Assembly (NCBI GenBank): GCA_038043025.1
Contig: JBBTCW010000070.1
Coordinates: 1 to 39,599, forward strand
DNA from: O2-02-FULL-42-9 sp038043025
Lineage (GTDB): Bacteria > Pseudomonadota > Gammaproteobacteria > UBA12402
Reading direction: 5' to 3'
Length of the DNA: 39,599 bases
Positions 14,879-23,731 of this stretch are shown here, piece by piece (the stretch's first letter is position 1; the number at the start of each line of letters is the position of its first letter). The notes under the pieces are model-generated. The model did no database searches and was not told the DNA's origin. It worked only from the letters and a program-made list of their open reading frames with translations. The translations under genes and the position numbers were made by a program.

Positions 14879-16351
14879 ATGAAATCAAAACTTAACATCA
14901 ATCACATCAATCGCTGGTTCGCTTTCTTTATATCTATCCATGTCTTTTTTTGGACATTGTTGCCGAGTGTTTTTCGGTACAATTTGCCGATGGATGCTCT
15001 TGAGGGCGCGATTTGGGGTCGGCATTTTTCGCTGGGGTATGATAAAAATCCGTTTATGAATGGCTGGTTGACCGGTCTCGCGGTTCATGTGAGTGGGACG
15101 CAGGGGTGGACGATTTATTTGTTGGGTCAGTTGTCGGTCGCGGTTTGTTTTATTGCGTTGTATCATTTTGCACGAAAATTGACATCGCCCACCTATGCAT
15201 TTATTGCCGTTTTTTTATTGGCGTTTATGACCAGTTACAACTTGGATGCGATTGATTTCGATGATAACGTGCTAGAGCTTGCTTTGTGGATGTTAACAAT
15301 CTTATTTTTTTATTCTGCTGTCTTTGATCAAAAAATTCGTGATTGGATTTATGCGGGTATTTTTGCTGGCTTGTCGGTCATGACGAAATATTATGCCGCG
15401 GTTTTATTTTTGCCGATGTTTTTGTTTTTGTTGATGCATTCACGGAAAACATTTTCGCAAGCGGGGTTATATTTGGCAGTAGGGGTGGCCACTTTAATTT
15501 CATTGCCCCATTTTATTTGGCTGTTTTATCATGATTTTGTGACGATTCATTATGCGTTTGGACGTGTGAATGATGGTCATCTGACAGTGTGGAGTCATTT
15601 TTTATATCCCTATAAGTTTGTGATGCCGTATTTAGAAACATGTATTTTGCCGTTGTTATTGTTTGGGAGTTTGTATTTGGGTAAAAAAACCTGGATCTTG
15701 CGGTCAAGCGGCGGGGTGACAAGGGCTCAATGGCAATTCTTGCTCTGGATGGGCTTTGGCCCTTTTGTGATAACGGTGTTGCTGTCATTGATTTTTGGTT
15801 GGGTATTAAATGCAGGTTGGGGGCAGCCATTATTAACATTATGGCCGCTCATGTTAGTGATCGCATGGCAGCCGGTGGTGACCCCTCAACGGTTTTATCG
15901 ATTTGTTGCGATCGGATTTTTTTTATTGATTGTCTTCTGGGTCGGTTACGCTGTATCGATGTGGCGAGCGGGCGATTCATCGAGCGCACATTATCCGGGG
16001 CAAAAAATGGCGGCGGGTGTGACAGCATTATGGCATCAAAAATATCACACAAAATTGTCGTATGTCATGGGGTTGCGTTTTGAGGCGGGAAATGTTGCGT
16101 TTTATTCTGAAGATAAACCACAAGTTTATATTGATGCAGATTCAGTAAAAAGTTTTTGGATTAATCAAAAGGATTTAAAACGTAAAGGTGCGGTATTCGT
16201 TTGGGATGTTGAGCGTGAAAATTTTTCAGGGGAAATGCACGCGCGTTTTCCGCAACTCATCGATCAGCCCCAGCAGAAATTTTGTTATTACAAGAGCGAT
16301 TGCGCTTCGCCGGTTAAATTAGGCATTGCCTTTTTGCCGCCGAGGCCTTGA
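14879..16351 (+). CDS. GT39/PMT_2-type polytopic glycosyltransferase
   Basis: A 490-residue inner-membrane protein with about 10-12 hydrophobic segments. The first loop has the acidic motif MDALEGAIWGRHFSLGYDKNPFMNGWL, which is the pattern of the dolichyl-phosphate-mannose mannosyltransferase / ArnT-like superfamily (D/E followed by a HPP- or KNP-type motif). The C-terminal ~100 residues are soluble and periplasmic-looking. It would transfer a sugar from a polyprenyl-phosphate donor to lipid A, a glycan or a protein; the substrate is unknown. It stands alone behind the palindrome array, without an obvious ribosome site beyond tgttaaaagt. A hairpin overlaps its stop codon. Confidence 0.85.
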   Translation: MKSKLNINHINRWFAFFISIHVFFWTLLPSVFRYNLPMDALEGAIWGRHFSLGYDKNPFMNGWLTGLAVHVSGTQGWTIYLLGQLSVAVCFIALYHFARKLTSPTYAFIAVFLLAFMTSYNLDAIDFDDNVLELALWMLTILFFYSAVFDQKIRDWIYAGIFAGLSVMTKYYAAVLFLPMFLFLLMHSRKTFSQAGLYLAVGVATLISLPHFIWLFYHDFVTIHYAFGRVNDGHLTVWSHFLYPYKFVMPYLETCILPLLLFGSLYLGKKTWILRSSGGVTRAQWQFLLWMGFGPFVITVLLSLIFGWVLNAGWGQPLLTLWPLMLVIAWQPVVTPQRFYRFVAIGFFLLIVFWVGYAVSMWRAGDSSSAHYPGQKMAAGVTALWHQKYHTKLSYVMGLRFEAGNVAFYSEDKPQVYIDADSVKSFWINQKDLKRKGAVFVWDVERENFSGEMHARFPQLIDQPQQKFCYYKSDCASPVKLGIAFLPPRP

Positions 16352-16417
16352 GCAAGGCCTGTATTTCGCTTGATATGCGGGCTAGTCGCCGTCCGCGCGG
16401 GTAGCCCCGCGCGGGAC
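16343..16417. terminator. Two hairpins at the end of the glycosyltransferase gene
   Basis: AGGCCTTG-AG-CAAGGCCT (16343-16360) is a perfect 8-bp stem overlapping the stop codon. A second GC hairpin, GTCCGCGCGGG/CCCGCGCGGGAC (16391-16416), shares its left arm CGCCGTCCGCGCGGG with the hairpin at 25313. Neither has a strong T run, so termination is only likely, and the second is probably a dispersed repeat. Confidence 0.45.
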
Positions 16418-16444
16418 GAAATCAATTGCGGCCGAAGAGTCGAT

Positions 16445-17948
16445 CTAATGCCTCGGAGCCGGAGCAGCGGGTGCTTTTTCACTTTGCTCCCTTTGCTCCT
16501 GCTCCTCCACTCTATCAAAAACTTTATTTGCTTCATCCGGGCTGACGCGTCCCGCCGCTACATCGGCCGAAGTAAACCCAAATTGCAACATCTCCATAAC
16601 ATCCAACAAATCAGCCAAAGTAGGCTCCTCACCTTCCTCTTCTTCCTCTGCTTCCTCTGCTTCCTCTGATTCCTCTGATTCCTCTGATTCCTCTGATTCC
16701 TCTGATTCCTCTGATTCCTCTGATNNNNNNNNNNNNNNNNNNNNNNNNNNNNNNNNNNNNNNNNNNNNNNNNNNNNNNNNNNNNNNNNNNNNNNNNNNNN
16801 NNNNNNNNNNNNNNNNNNNNNNNNTCATCAGCATAACCCTCTTGCAATTCTGGCGCTTCAGGCAAATTAAATTTTTCCGTTGCTTCTAATACCTTCAATG
16901 CCGTTTGAGAGCTTAATCGATGTGCCGTTGTTAAAACATAGCCACCACCTTTGGTGTATATTCCAATAAAAATCATGTCATCAACGGGCACATCATCTTT
17001 TTCTGAATCATATGGCTCAGAAAAGTTAACCACTAGTTTTGTATCAGGAAAAATTACCGTCGGCGCATTTAATAGTTTGATCTCTCCAGGAGAGGGTTGT
17101 CGCCCTCCTTTACTCATCAGCACTGATTGTTTTTGAGCTGCCATTGCTCCCTCTTTATCAAATTCACTCTTCCCTTCGATCTTAACTATCAAAATCTTAA
17201 TTTGAAATTGAGCAAAGCCTTGACCCACAAAGAATCCGTATAGACCATTTTTTACTTTTGTTTCTGGAACTTCAACGGAAAACTTTTCTTTTCCTTCAGG
17301 CAAAGGAAACAGAACCTTGCTTTCTGGACTATTGTATGGCATGACTACTTGATATTTCTTGTCTTCTGCTTTTAGCAAACGACAAGCCTCAGTAGATGTT
17401 ATTGGTTGAAGCTGATTATCCTTCATCTGGCAATAAAAAATTGCTGTATCTGCTACTAAATGACCGCCCTTATGAGACATCGTGGCAAGCCATTTGGGCT
17501 CTTCTTTTACCTCTGTTATTACCACGCAATCCGCATCGCCGCCATGGCCAACGATATCACGTCCCAATGACAATAATTCAGGAAAAAATCGCGCTAAATT
17601 ATGTAAATAATTTTCTTTATCCACTTCACTCTGAAATTTAACGGTAAATTCACTAAACTTATTTTTATATTCCCTCCAATCTACGTTTTCAATTGCCTTA
17701 ATAATGCCAGCAAGTAATGCCGCAGGAGATGGAATCTCGAGGGAGAACCTCTCTTGATGTGCCTGGTATAAGCTCTCTGCGACGGCCTTTTGACTCGGTT
17801 CATCTAATCCTGCAAAAATAACAAACCAAGCAGCAAGATGATAAGGGGATCGCGTCATTACGCGGAAATTACCATCGGCTGTATCATCTAAAAAAGCAGT
17901 AATCTCAGATAGTTTTTTCGCGACAAGATGATCATTTAATGATTTCAT
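16445..17948 (-). CDS. Unknown effector-like protein with Ser-Glu-Glu tail, split by assembly gap
   Basis: The start is the ATG at 17948 (MKSLNDHLVAKKLSEITAF), 8 bases after an AGGAG site. About 375 residues are readable before the gap: a mixed alpha/beta sequence with no signal peptide, no membrane segment and no motif I recognise (PTVIFPDTKLVVNFSEPY and GGGYVLTTAHRLSSQ are typical stretches). Left of the gap the fitting frame encodes SEE repeats, an EEEEEGEE run, then a helical tail (LADLLDVMEMLQFGF ... PAPRH) with its stop at 16445-16447. The 100-N filler shifts the frame, so the two halves appear in different frames although they very probably form one gene. The true number of SEE units, and so the length, is unknown. 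Confidence 0.65.
16642..16724. repeat. 9-bp coding tandem repeat reaching the gap
   Basis: Units of GATTCCTCT or GCTTCCTCT (minus strand: Ser-Glu-Glu or Ala-Glu-Glu) repeat in tandem without interruption until the first N at 16725. The repeat is the likely reason the assembly broke here. Confidence 0.9.
16725..16824. other. Assembly gap of exactly 100 N
   Basis: All bases are N. A round 100 is the usual placeholder for a gap of unknown size, so distances across it are not real. Confidence 0.97.
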
Positions 17949-17983
17949 TGTTAGGCTCCTATTGTTAATTTTATCGAAAATGA

Positions 17984-18013
17984 CATGTACCATAGTTTGT
18001 AGGTGATTGTCAA
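17984..18013 (-). promoter_or_regulatory. Possible promoter for the SEE-tail gene
   Basis: On the minus strand a consensus TTGACA (18013-18008) is followed after 18 bp by TACATG (17989-17984). The -35 is perfect and the -10 poor. It lies about 36 bp upstream of the start codon at 17948. Confidence 0.35.
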
Positions 18014-18073
18014 AAAAAAGTTAAGTTTTGGGATAATGAGTATACCGAAAGAAATTAAAAAATATTTTTCTAT

Positions 18074-18238
18074 ATGGTAGCGCGAGGAGGGTTGCCGGCA
18101 ATTACACAGGTGATTTGGCAGCGGATTGATGAGTTGCAAGAGCAAACCAAGAGGATATCTTCTCCGTCTCATTCAGGTGATGATTCTGGTGGGGGTGCTC
18201 CAGCATCAGAGTCTTATTATTTGAAGTCGCGCATGTAA
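18074..18238 (+). CDS. Doubtful 54-residue ORF
   Basis: ATG at 18074 to TAA at 18236-18238. The product begins MVARGGLPAITQVIWQRIDE, then a charged coiled-coil-like stretch (LQEQTKRISS) and a Gly/Ser-rich tail, resembling the C-terminal end of a longer protein. There is no ribosome site, and the last bases overlap the 3' end of the convergent P-ATPase gene. It could be the remnant of a larger gene. Weak. Confidence 0.2.
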   Translation: MVARGGLPAITQVIWQRIDELQEQTKRISSPSHSGDDSGGGAPASESYYLKSRM

Positions 18239-20901
18239 ACTGCCGAGTGTATCCATTTGTAACTTTCCGTCACCAGAAATATCGGCAATGCGATTAAGAT
18301 AATCATTCCCCATTGTGACCAGCCCAATGCGGTCGTGTGAAATAATTTTTGCATGAAGGGTAAATAAATTACGCCGGCTTGCAATGCAACGTTAAATGCA
18401 ATTGCGATGAGCAGCCAGGGGTTTGAGAAAAAACCAATTGATTTTAGCGGTTTGTGTAGCGTGCGAAAATTCAAGACATTAAATTTTTCGATAATAATAA
18501 TGCCGGTAAATGCGACGGACTGAGCGAGCATGTAGTTGCTGTTGTAATGATGAAACAGCCAGAGTGTGGCAAGTCCAATGTAAGTGCCGAGGATAAAAAT
18601 CATGATGATGCTGGGTTTGGTTAAAATAGCACTGTCTGTGCTTTGTGGTGGATGTTGCATAATATCTTTTTCGGCATGTTCAACGCCCAGCGCAATTGCC
18701 GTAACGCCATCGGTGACCAAGTTCATCCAGAGAATTTGTACGGGTAATAAGATGAGTGGCCCGCCAAATAATACGTTAAAAAATATAGCGCATACTTCTC
18801 CTAAATTGGATGACAGCATGTAACGCACAAACTTAATAATATTATTAAATTGACGCCGGCCTTCTTCGATCGCGCCGATGATGGAGGCAAAGTTGTCATC
18901 GGTTAACACCATGTCTGATGCGCTTTTCGCGACATCGGTGCCGCGCACGCCCATCGCAATGCCGATGTCGGCTTTTTTTAATGCGGGGGCATCGTTAACG
19001 CCATCACCTGTCATGCCAACAACATGCCCTAGTCGCTGTAAGAGCGTGACAAGGCGTAATTTATCTTCGGGTGTTGTGCGTGCAAATAATGTATTGCCGT
19101 CTAATAGTTGCATCAATACTTCATCGTTTGTGTGCTGGAGCTCAATGCCTGTGATGACATTATCGATCTGCATGCCGACTTGTTTTGCAATGGTAGAAGC
19201 GGTGAGCGGTGCATCGCCGGTGATCATAATTGTTTTGATGCCGGCTTGATGTGCGATTTGTAATGCGCGTGCGACTTCGGGGCGAGGTGGATCCATCATA
19301 CCGATGATGCCTAATAAAACGAGTTCTTTTTCGACGTTATCTTCGGTGAGTTCGAGATTATCATCTAAGGTTCGTCTGGCCAATGCCAATGTTCGTAACC
19401 CTTGATCGGCCATTTTAGTATAGGCATGAATAATCTGGGTGCGATCTTGTTGCGTCAGTGGCCGAATTTTTGAATTTTCTTGAATGAAGGCGGCGCGTTC
19501 TAAAATAATTTCGGGGGCGCCTTTGACGTGAGCTGTTTTCCCTTTGGAATGATGTGTAATGACGGTCATGCGTTTGCGTTTTGAATTAAATGAAAATTCG
19601 CTGATATTTTCAGGCAAAGCATTCGTAAAAATTTCTGCTTTATAGGCAGCCGTAATCAGTGCGGCTTCTGTGGGTGCGCCAAAGGGATGCCAGCCGTTGT
19701 CATCTTTGAATAATTGTGCATGATTGCAGATTAAACCGGTTGTTAATAATGCAGAGAGATCAGGATTTCGTTTTGCATCAAAGGGTTCTTGTTGAATGTG
19801 AAATTCGCCTTCCGGAATATAGCCTACGCCCGTGACATCAATTAGCACGGAGGGTAGCCAGATTTGTGTCACCGTCATTTGATTTTTAGTGAGCGTGCCT
19901 GTTTTGTCTGTACAAATTACCGTGGTTGCACCTAATGTTTCGGCCGCTTGTAATCGGCGTAAGAGTGCGCGGCGTCGTGACATAATGCGAATGCCGAGCG
20001 CCATGGTGATCGTGACGACGGTGGGTAACCCTTCAGGAACGACGGCAACGCCTAATGAAATGGCCGTAAAAAGCATGGTCGTGAGCTTTTGGCCAAAGAG
20101 CCAGCCTAAAAGCGTAATGACAATAATGATGCCAATAGAGGCGATACCCAATTGTTTGCCGAGCGCGGCTAATTTTTTTTGTAGATGAGTGGTTTCGTCT
20201 TCGAGTTCTTCTGTTAATTGGGCAATGCGTCCGAATTCCGTTTGCATGCCTGTGGTGACGACGATGCCGTGCGCAAAACCATTGGTGATGTTCGTGCCCA
20301 TTCTCACCATCGAATGTTGTTCGGCCAGTGGGGTGTTTTCTGTGACAGCCGATGTTTGTTTGGTGGTGGGAATAGACTCGCCGGTTAAAGCGGATTCGTC
20401 CACTTGTAAATTAATTGTTTTTACTAAACGTAAATCGGCAGGTACGCGGTTGCCTATTTCTAAAACAACGATATCGCCTGGCGCTAAGTGATCCGCATTG
20501 ATAATTTGTTCGATGTTATCGCGAATGACGCGACATTGTGGCGATAACATTCTTTTGAGTGCGGCAATGGCTTGTTCCGCCCGCCATTCTTGTACAAAAC
20601 CGAGCACACCATTTAATATGATGATAGCAAGAATGGTGAAACCGTCCGTGATTTCGCCAATCGCAAATGCAATGGCCGCCGCGGCGATCAAAATGAGGAT
20701 TAATATATCTTGGGTGAATTGTCGCAAGAGGATGCTATACCAGTGAGTGATATGCGTTGCTTTCAGTATATTTTTGCCATATTTTTTTAATCGCAGGTGT
20801 GCTTCTTTTGTGGTTAAGCCTGTGGTGGCATTCGTGTTGAGTAACGTCAGCGTTTTATCCGTGCTGAGGATGGGCCAATTGGGTTGTATGGTTTTGTGCA
20901 T
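18217..20901 (-). CDS. P2-type cation (probably Ca2+) transporting ATPase
   Basis: An 894-residue P-type ATPase with all parts: an N-terminal cation-ATPase domain, transmembrane pairs M1-M4 with the M4 motif VVPEGLPT, the phosphorylation loop ICTDKTGTLTKNQM, nucleotide-binding KGAPE, the hinge MTGDGVNDAPALKKADIGIAMG, and M5-M10. The M6 motif NLVTDGVTAIALG resembles the N-x-x-TD site of SERCA/PMR1-type Ca2+ pumps. It probably exports Ca2+ (possibly Mn2+) from the cytoplasm; specificity is inferred from M4/M6 only. It is monocistronic as far as visible. A hairpin similar to the one upstream of ihfB precedes its start codon by about 30 bases. Confidence 0.93.
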   Translation of the reverse strand: MHKTIQPNWPILSTDKTLTLLNTNATTGLTTKEAHLRLKKYGKNILKATHITHWYSILLRQFTQDILILILIAAAAIAFAIGEITDGFTILAIIILNGVLGFVQEWRAEQAIAALKRMLSPQCRVIRDNIEQIINADHLAPGDIVVLEIGNRVPADLRLVKTINLQVDESALTGESIPTTKQTSAVTENTPLAEQHSMVRMGTNITNGFAHGIVVTTGMQTEFGRIAQLTEELEDETTHLQKKLAALGKQLGIASIGIIIVITLLGWLFGQKLTTMLFTAISLGVAVVPEGLPTVVTITMALGIRIMSRRRALLRRLQAAETLGATTVICTDKTGTLTKNQMTVTQIWLPSVLIDVTGVGYIPEGEFHIQQEPFDAKRNPDLSALLTTGLICNHAQLFKDDNGWHPFGAPTEAALITAAYKAEIFTNALPENISEFSFNSKRKRMTVITHHSKGKTAHVKGAPEIILERAAFIQENSKIRPLTQQDRTQIIHAYTKMADQGLRTLALARRTLDDNLELTEDNVEKELVLLGIIGMMDPPRPEVARALQIAHQAGIKTIMITGDAPLTASTIAKQVGMQIDNVITGIELQHTNDEVLMQLLDGNTLFARTTPEDKLRLVTLLQRLGHVVGMTGDGVNDAPALKKADIGIAMGVRGTDVAKSASDMVLTDDNFASIIGAIEEGRRQFNNIIKFVRYMLSSNLGEVCAIFFNVLFGGPLILLPVQILWMNLVTDGVTAIALGVEHAEKDIMQHPPQSTDSAILTKPSIIMIFILGTYIGLATLWLFHHYNSNYMLAQSVAFTGIIIIEKFNVLNFRTLHKPLKSIGFFSNPWLLIAIAFNVALQAGVIYLPFMQKLFHTTALGWSQWGMIILIALPIFLVTESYKWIHSAVYMRDFK

Positions 20902-20930
20902 ATTAAATTTATTTCGTCTCTATTTTGCTT

Positions 20931-20949
20931 AGGGTCTGTCACAGATCCT
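20931..20949. repeat. AGGGTCTGT...ACAGATCCT hairpin upstream of the P-ATPase gene
   Basis: A 9-bp stem with one G-T pair. It matches the element at 14457-14475 in sequence and in position relative to a minus-strand start codon. Confidence 0.55.
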
Positions 20950-21003
20950 TACAGGTCAACTTCCAAGTGATTCGATTATAGCGGTTGCAAGTATTTCATA
21001 CAA

Positions 21004-22248
21004 TTCAATTGGAGAATTTAACCATTCTCCATGGTTTTTGAGAGCTCAAATGATTACAATGGAGCACATATAACCCCGGGTGTTTAAAAATGAATCATAA
21101 AGTTTGTTGCTACTTTTTAGGACTATTGTTGATACTGTCTATCTTTTGGTGCAGCACTGGCGTGGCGGTTACGTCATTGCCGATTTATTCTGTGCAGGTT
21201 CCTGTACAATCGATGTCGGAGACAGAACGCAATAAAGCGTTGCCCGATGCGCTTAAAACAGTGTTAATTCGTGTGAGCGGTGATGCATCGGTGAGTCAAA
21301 ACGATCAAATTGCCGGCATGTTGAATATACCCAATCGCTATGTGAGCGAATATAGCTATCAAAAAGCAGTTCTTGGTGCGGCGATGCCTTGGATTTTGGT
21401 GGTAAATTTTACCCCGAGCGCGATCAATCAAATGCTAACACAGCAAAAATTTTCTATTTGGTCAAAAGAACGTCCATTGATGTTGATATGGTTGGCTATA
21501 AAAAACGCGAAAGGAACTGAATTAGTCGCAGGAGATTCAACCGATGACGCTGTGAGGCTGATTAAGCAAAAAGCAGAGCGGCGTGGATTGCCGATTGCAT
21601 TTCCCCTATTGGATTTTTCTGATATGCGTCATGTGAGTGCCAGTGACCTTTGGGCTCAATCCATTGATACAGTGAAACAGGCGTCTTTGCGTTATAGTCC
21701 AGATGAGATTTTGATGGTGAATATTGATGAAACGAATACGGCGGCGATGACAGCGCAGTGGTTGTTGTTATCGCAGGATCAAAAAACACCCTGGACAACG
21801 GATGGTGCCGCGTTGAATGATGTGATTGAATCGGGCATTAATAAGGTCGCTGATGCGTTGGCGCAGCAATTTGTGGGAGCAAATACTACCGGTCAAGAAA
21901 ATACCGTTCAGTTGATCGTCATGAATTTGCAAGACGTGGGTGATTATGCAAAGGTGATGCAATATTTAAAAGGGTTGTCCGGGGTCATGCAAGTGTCAAT
22001 TGAAAACGTGTCGATGTCGCAAGTGGAATTTAATTTAATGCTGACCACGAGTACGCAGGCGTTGCAGCATACGATTCAGCTGGATAAAAAGCTGCAACCT
22101 ATTCAAGATCAAGAATTGGGCGGCCAGGATAGCTCGGTGCTAAAATTTCGTTACCAAGAGGGGTTAAGTTAAAATGGCTGTTGCGCAAATGACATTGAAT
22201 CTTAATTTACGAGATGATGCCGTGCTTGAGAATTTTTTTTCGGGCAAG
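21004..22248 (+). repeat. Left copy of the DUF2066-hda duplication
   Basis: This segment reappears at 25394-25822 with a constant offset of 4390 bp at its 5' part. The left copy is complete through DUF2066 and stops 75 bases into hda. The right copy lacks 816 bp inside DUF2066. The 5' shared part (to about 21250) has about eight or nine base differences; the 3' shared part (about 22063-22248) appears identical. Confidence 0.9.
21090..22172 (+). CDS. DUF2066 family exported protein, intact copy
   Basis: A 360-residue protein with an N-terminal hydrophobic signal or anchor segment (residues 6-27). SETERNKALPDALKTVLIRVSGD and IPNRYVSEYSYQK match DUF2066, a proteobacterial periplasmic family of unknown function that is typically encoded upstream of hda. 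The 3' end is joined closely to an hda start codon (one base between stop and ATG), but this hda is only a stump. The intact DUF2066 and the intact hda are thus now about 3.6 kb apart, separated by the inserted cassette. Confidence 0.85.
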   Translation: MNHKVCCYFLGLLLILSIFWCSTGVAVTSLPIYSVQVPVQSMSETERNKALPDALKTVLIRVSGDASVSQNDQIAGMLNIPNRYVSEYSYQKAVLGAAMPWILVVNFTPSAINQMLTQQKFSIWSKERPLMLIWLAIKNAKGTELVAGDSTDDAVRLIKQKAERRGLPIAFPLLDFSDMRHVSASDLWAQSIDTVKQASLRYSPDEILMVNIDETNTAAMTAQWLLLSQDQKTPWTTDGAALNDVIESGINKVADALAQQFVGANTTGQENTVQLIVMNLQDVGDYAKVMQYLKGLSGVMQVSIENVSMSQVEFNLMLTTSTQALQHTIQLDKKLQPIQDQELGGQDSSVLKFRYQEGLS

Positions 22249-22494
22249 TTGATTTTTTATAAAATGTCAGCTAAGAAACAATGCAATAATCTTAACATAC
22301 TTTGTCGGCCATTAAGCCCGAGTGAATGTTGTATGTTTTTAATTGAAAAAACCGCGCCATTTAATATTCAGAATATCATTGGATATGACGGTGAGATTAA
22401 TAATGATTTATCAAGACATGTTTTAGAGTTGCTTCAAAAAAAACATCCTTTGCTAAATGTTTACAATACTGAAGAAAGAAATAATCATGGATAA
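22174..22494 (+). pseudogene. hda 5' stump fused to truncated condensation-domain-like ORF
   Basis: The first 25 codons (MAVAQMTLNLNLRDDAVLEN then FFSGK) equal those of the intact hda at 25748; the sequence then switches without a stop to unrelated DNA. The following part, with an internal ATG at 22264 (MSAKKQCNN), reads RPLSPSECCMFLIE ... YDGEINNDLSRHVLELLQKK then HPLLNV. This is the pattern of the N-terminal ~65 residues of condensation-domain/PapA-type acyltransferases (R-P-L-S-x-x-E ... HPLLRV). A complete family member has over 400 residues and a HHxxxD motif; both are missing. The ORF ends as ATGGATAA overlapping the ATP-grasp start. I see a recombination product, possibly still translated and serving to couple translation to the ATP-grasp gene. 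Confidence 0.6.
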
Positions 22495-23728
22495 ACAACG
22501 ATTATTGATATTAGCTCCTATGAGTTATGGTGGACGAAGTCTCATTAAGAGCGCGAAAAAATTAAATTTACAAATATGTATAGCAACCCGAAAAAATGTT
22601 TTTGAGGAGTACTCAGAAGAGTTAAAACAATTAATTGATGAGGTATTGATTGTAGATTATAGCCATGAGCAATCAGTGATTGAAAAAATTTGTCAATATG
22701 CTAACACTCATCCTATTCATGGTATCGTTGCTGGCTTTGAGTTTTCTTCTGCAATGGCAGTAAAAACGGCACATAAATTAAACCTACCAACAAATGATCC
22801 AACTCTAGCCGATGCCTGTCGAGAAAAAAGTTTAATGTATCAAGCCTTTAATGCCAATAAAGTACCTATGGCAAAAACCTACGAATGTTCAAGCTTAGAA
22901 GAGTGCATCGAAGCAGCATCGAATTTACAATTTCCTGTTATTTTAAAACCATGCGCTGATGCTGGATCGGTAAATGTTCTCGCTGTAAATTCGATTACGG
23001 AATTAAAAACAGCATTTAAGAAAATTAGATCAAAACAGCTTGAGATATATCATGAGATAAAATTAAACGATTTAGTTATTTTGCAAGAGTTTTTACAAGG
23101 GAATGAGGTAAGCGTTGAAATTGCCGTAGTGAAAGGCAGTGCCCATGTTTTAGCGGTAGTGAACAAGATAACCACTCATGGCCCATATTTTTCTGAACTG
23201 GGACATACCTTACCCTCTAATTTACCCATAGAAGAAAAAGAAAACATTGCTCGCGTAGCAATACAGGCAGTACAGGCGCTCGGAATAAAGAACGGTGTAG
23301 CACATGTAGAAATTAAATTAACCATGTCAGGACCAAAAGTAGTTGAAGTCGGCGCCAGGTTACCTGGGGATAAAATTGTTGAGTTGTTAGATATAGCCTT
23401 AGGAATAAACGAGGCGGCAATTTATATTCAAATTGCTTTAGGAAAAATACCTAATATCCAAGCAACGAAGTCAAAGTATGCAGCAATTCGTTTTAAAGTT
23501 CCTTCTCAACAGGGAATAATAAAAGAATACATTAATATTGAAACAGTAATGTCTCTGCCTGGTATTGTAGAATTAGAATTATACAAAGATAAGAATGCGG
23601 TAGTAAATAATCCAGAAAGTAATCTTGACCGAATCGGTCATGTCATCGCAGAGAGTACTGAATATAAAAAAGTTTGTGATATTGCTGATAAGGCAATTGC
23701 AAAATGGCAAGTGGTCATGGAGCGATAA
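22487..23728 (+). CDS. ATP-grasp ligase (amino acid/dipeptide ligase type)
   Basis: A 413-residue ATP-grasp enzyme. The N-terminal pre-ATP-grasp Rossmann part (LLILAPMSYGGRSLIKSAKK) is followed by the linker motif ACREKSLMYQAFNANKVPMAKTY, the ATP-binding strand PVILKPCADAGSVNV, and the metal-binding end GVAHVEIKL ... KVVEVGARLPGDKI (family: H-x-E ... E-x-N/G-x-R-x-x-G). The layout matches the group containing BacD, carnosine synthase and BtrJ-like ligases, which join a carboxylate to an amine through an acyl phosphate. The substrate is unknown. I chose the ATG at 22487, which overlaps the preceding stop; the frame is open from 22457. An MFS exporter follows, as with BacD/BacE of bacilysin synthesis. 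The gene appears more AT-rich than its flanks, suggesting transfer. Confidence 0.85.
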   Translation: MDKQRLLILAPMSYGGRSLIKSAKKLNLQICIATRKNVFEEYSEELKQLIDEVLIVDYSHEQSVIEKICQYANTHPIHGIVAGFEFSSAMAVKTAHKLNLPTNDPTLADACREKSLMYQAFNANKVPMAKTYECSSLEECIEAASNLQFPVILKPCADAGSVNVLAVNSITELKTAFKKIRSKQLEIYHEIKLNDLVILQEFLQGNEVSVEIAVVKGSAHVLAVVNKITTHGPYFSELGHTLPSNLPIEEKENIARVAIQAVQALGIKNGVAHVEIKLTMSGPKVVEVGARLPGDKIVELLDIALGINEAAIYIQIALGKIPNIQATKSKYAAIRFKVPSQQGIIKEYINIETVMSLPGIVELELYKDKNAVVNNPESNLDRIGHVIAESTEYKKVCDIADKAIAKWQVVMER

Positions 23729-23731
23729 AAC

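Noticed and set aside
15513..16083. ORFs of over 100 codons inside the second glycosyltransferase gene
   Set aside because: Other-frame shadows of a clear GT-C membrane protein.
16725..16824. Frameshift in the SEE-tail gene
   Set aside because: The frame change is explained by the arbitrary 100-N filler, not by a seen mutation.
18001..18216. A functional small gene before the P-ATPase
   Set aside because: The 54-codon frame lacks a ribosome site and overlaps the ATPase 3' end; listed only as doubtful.
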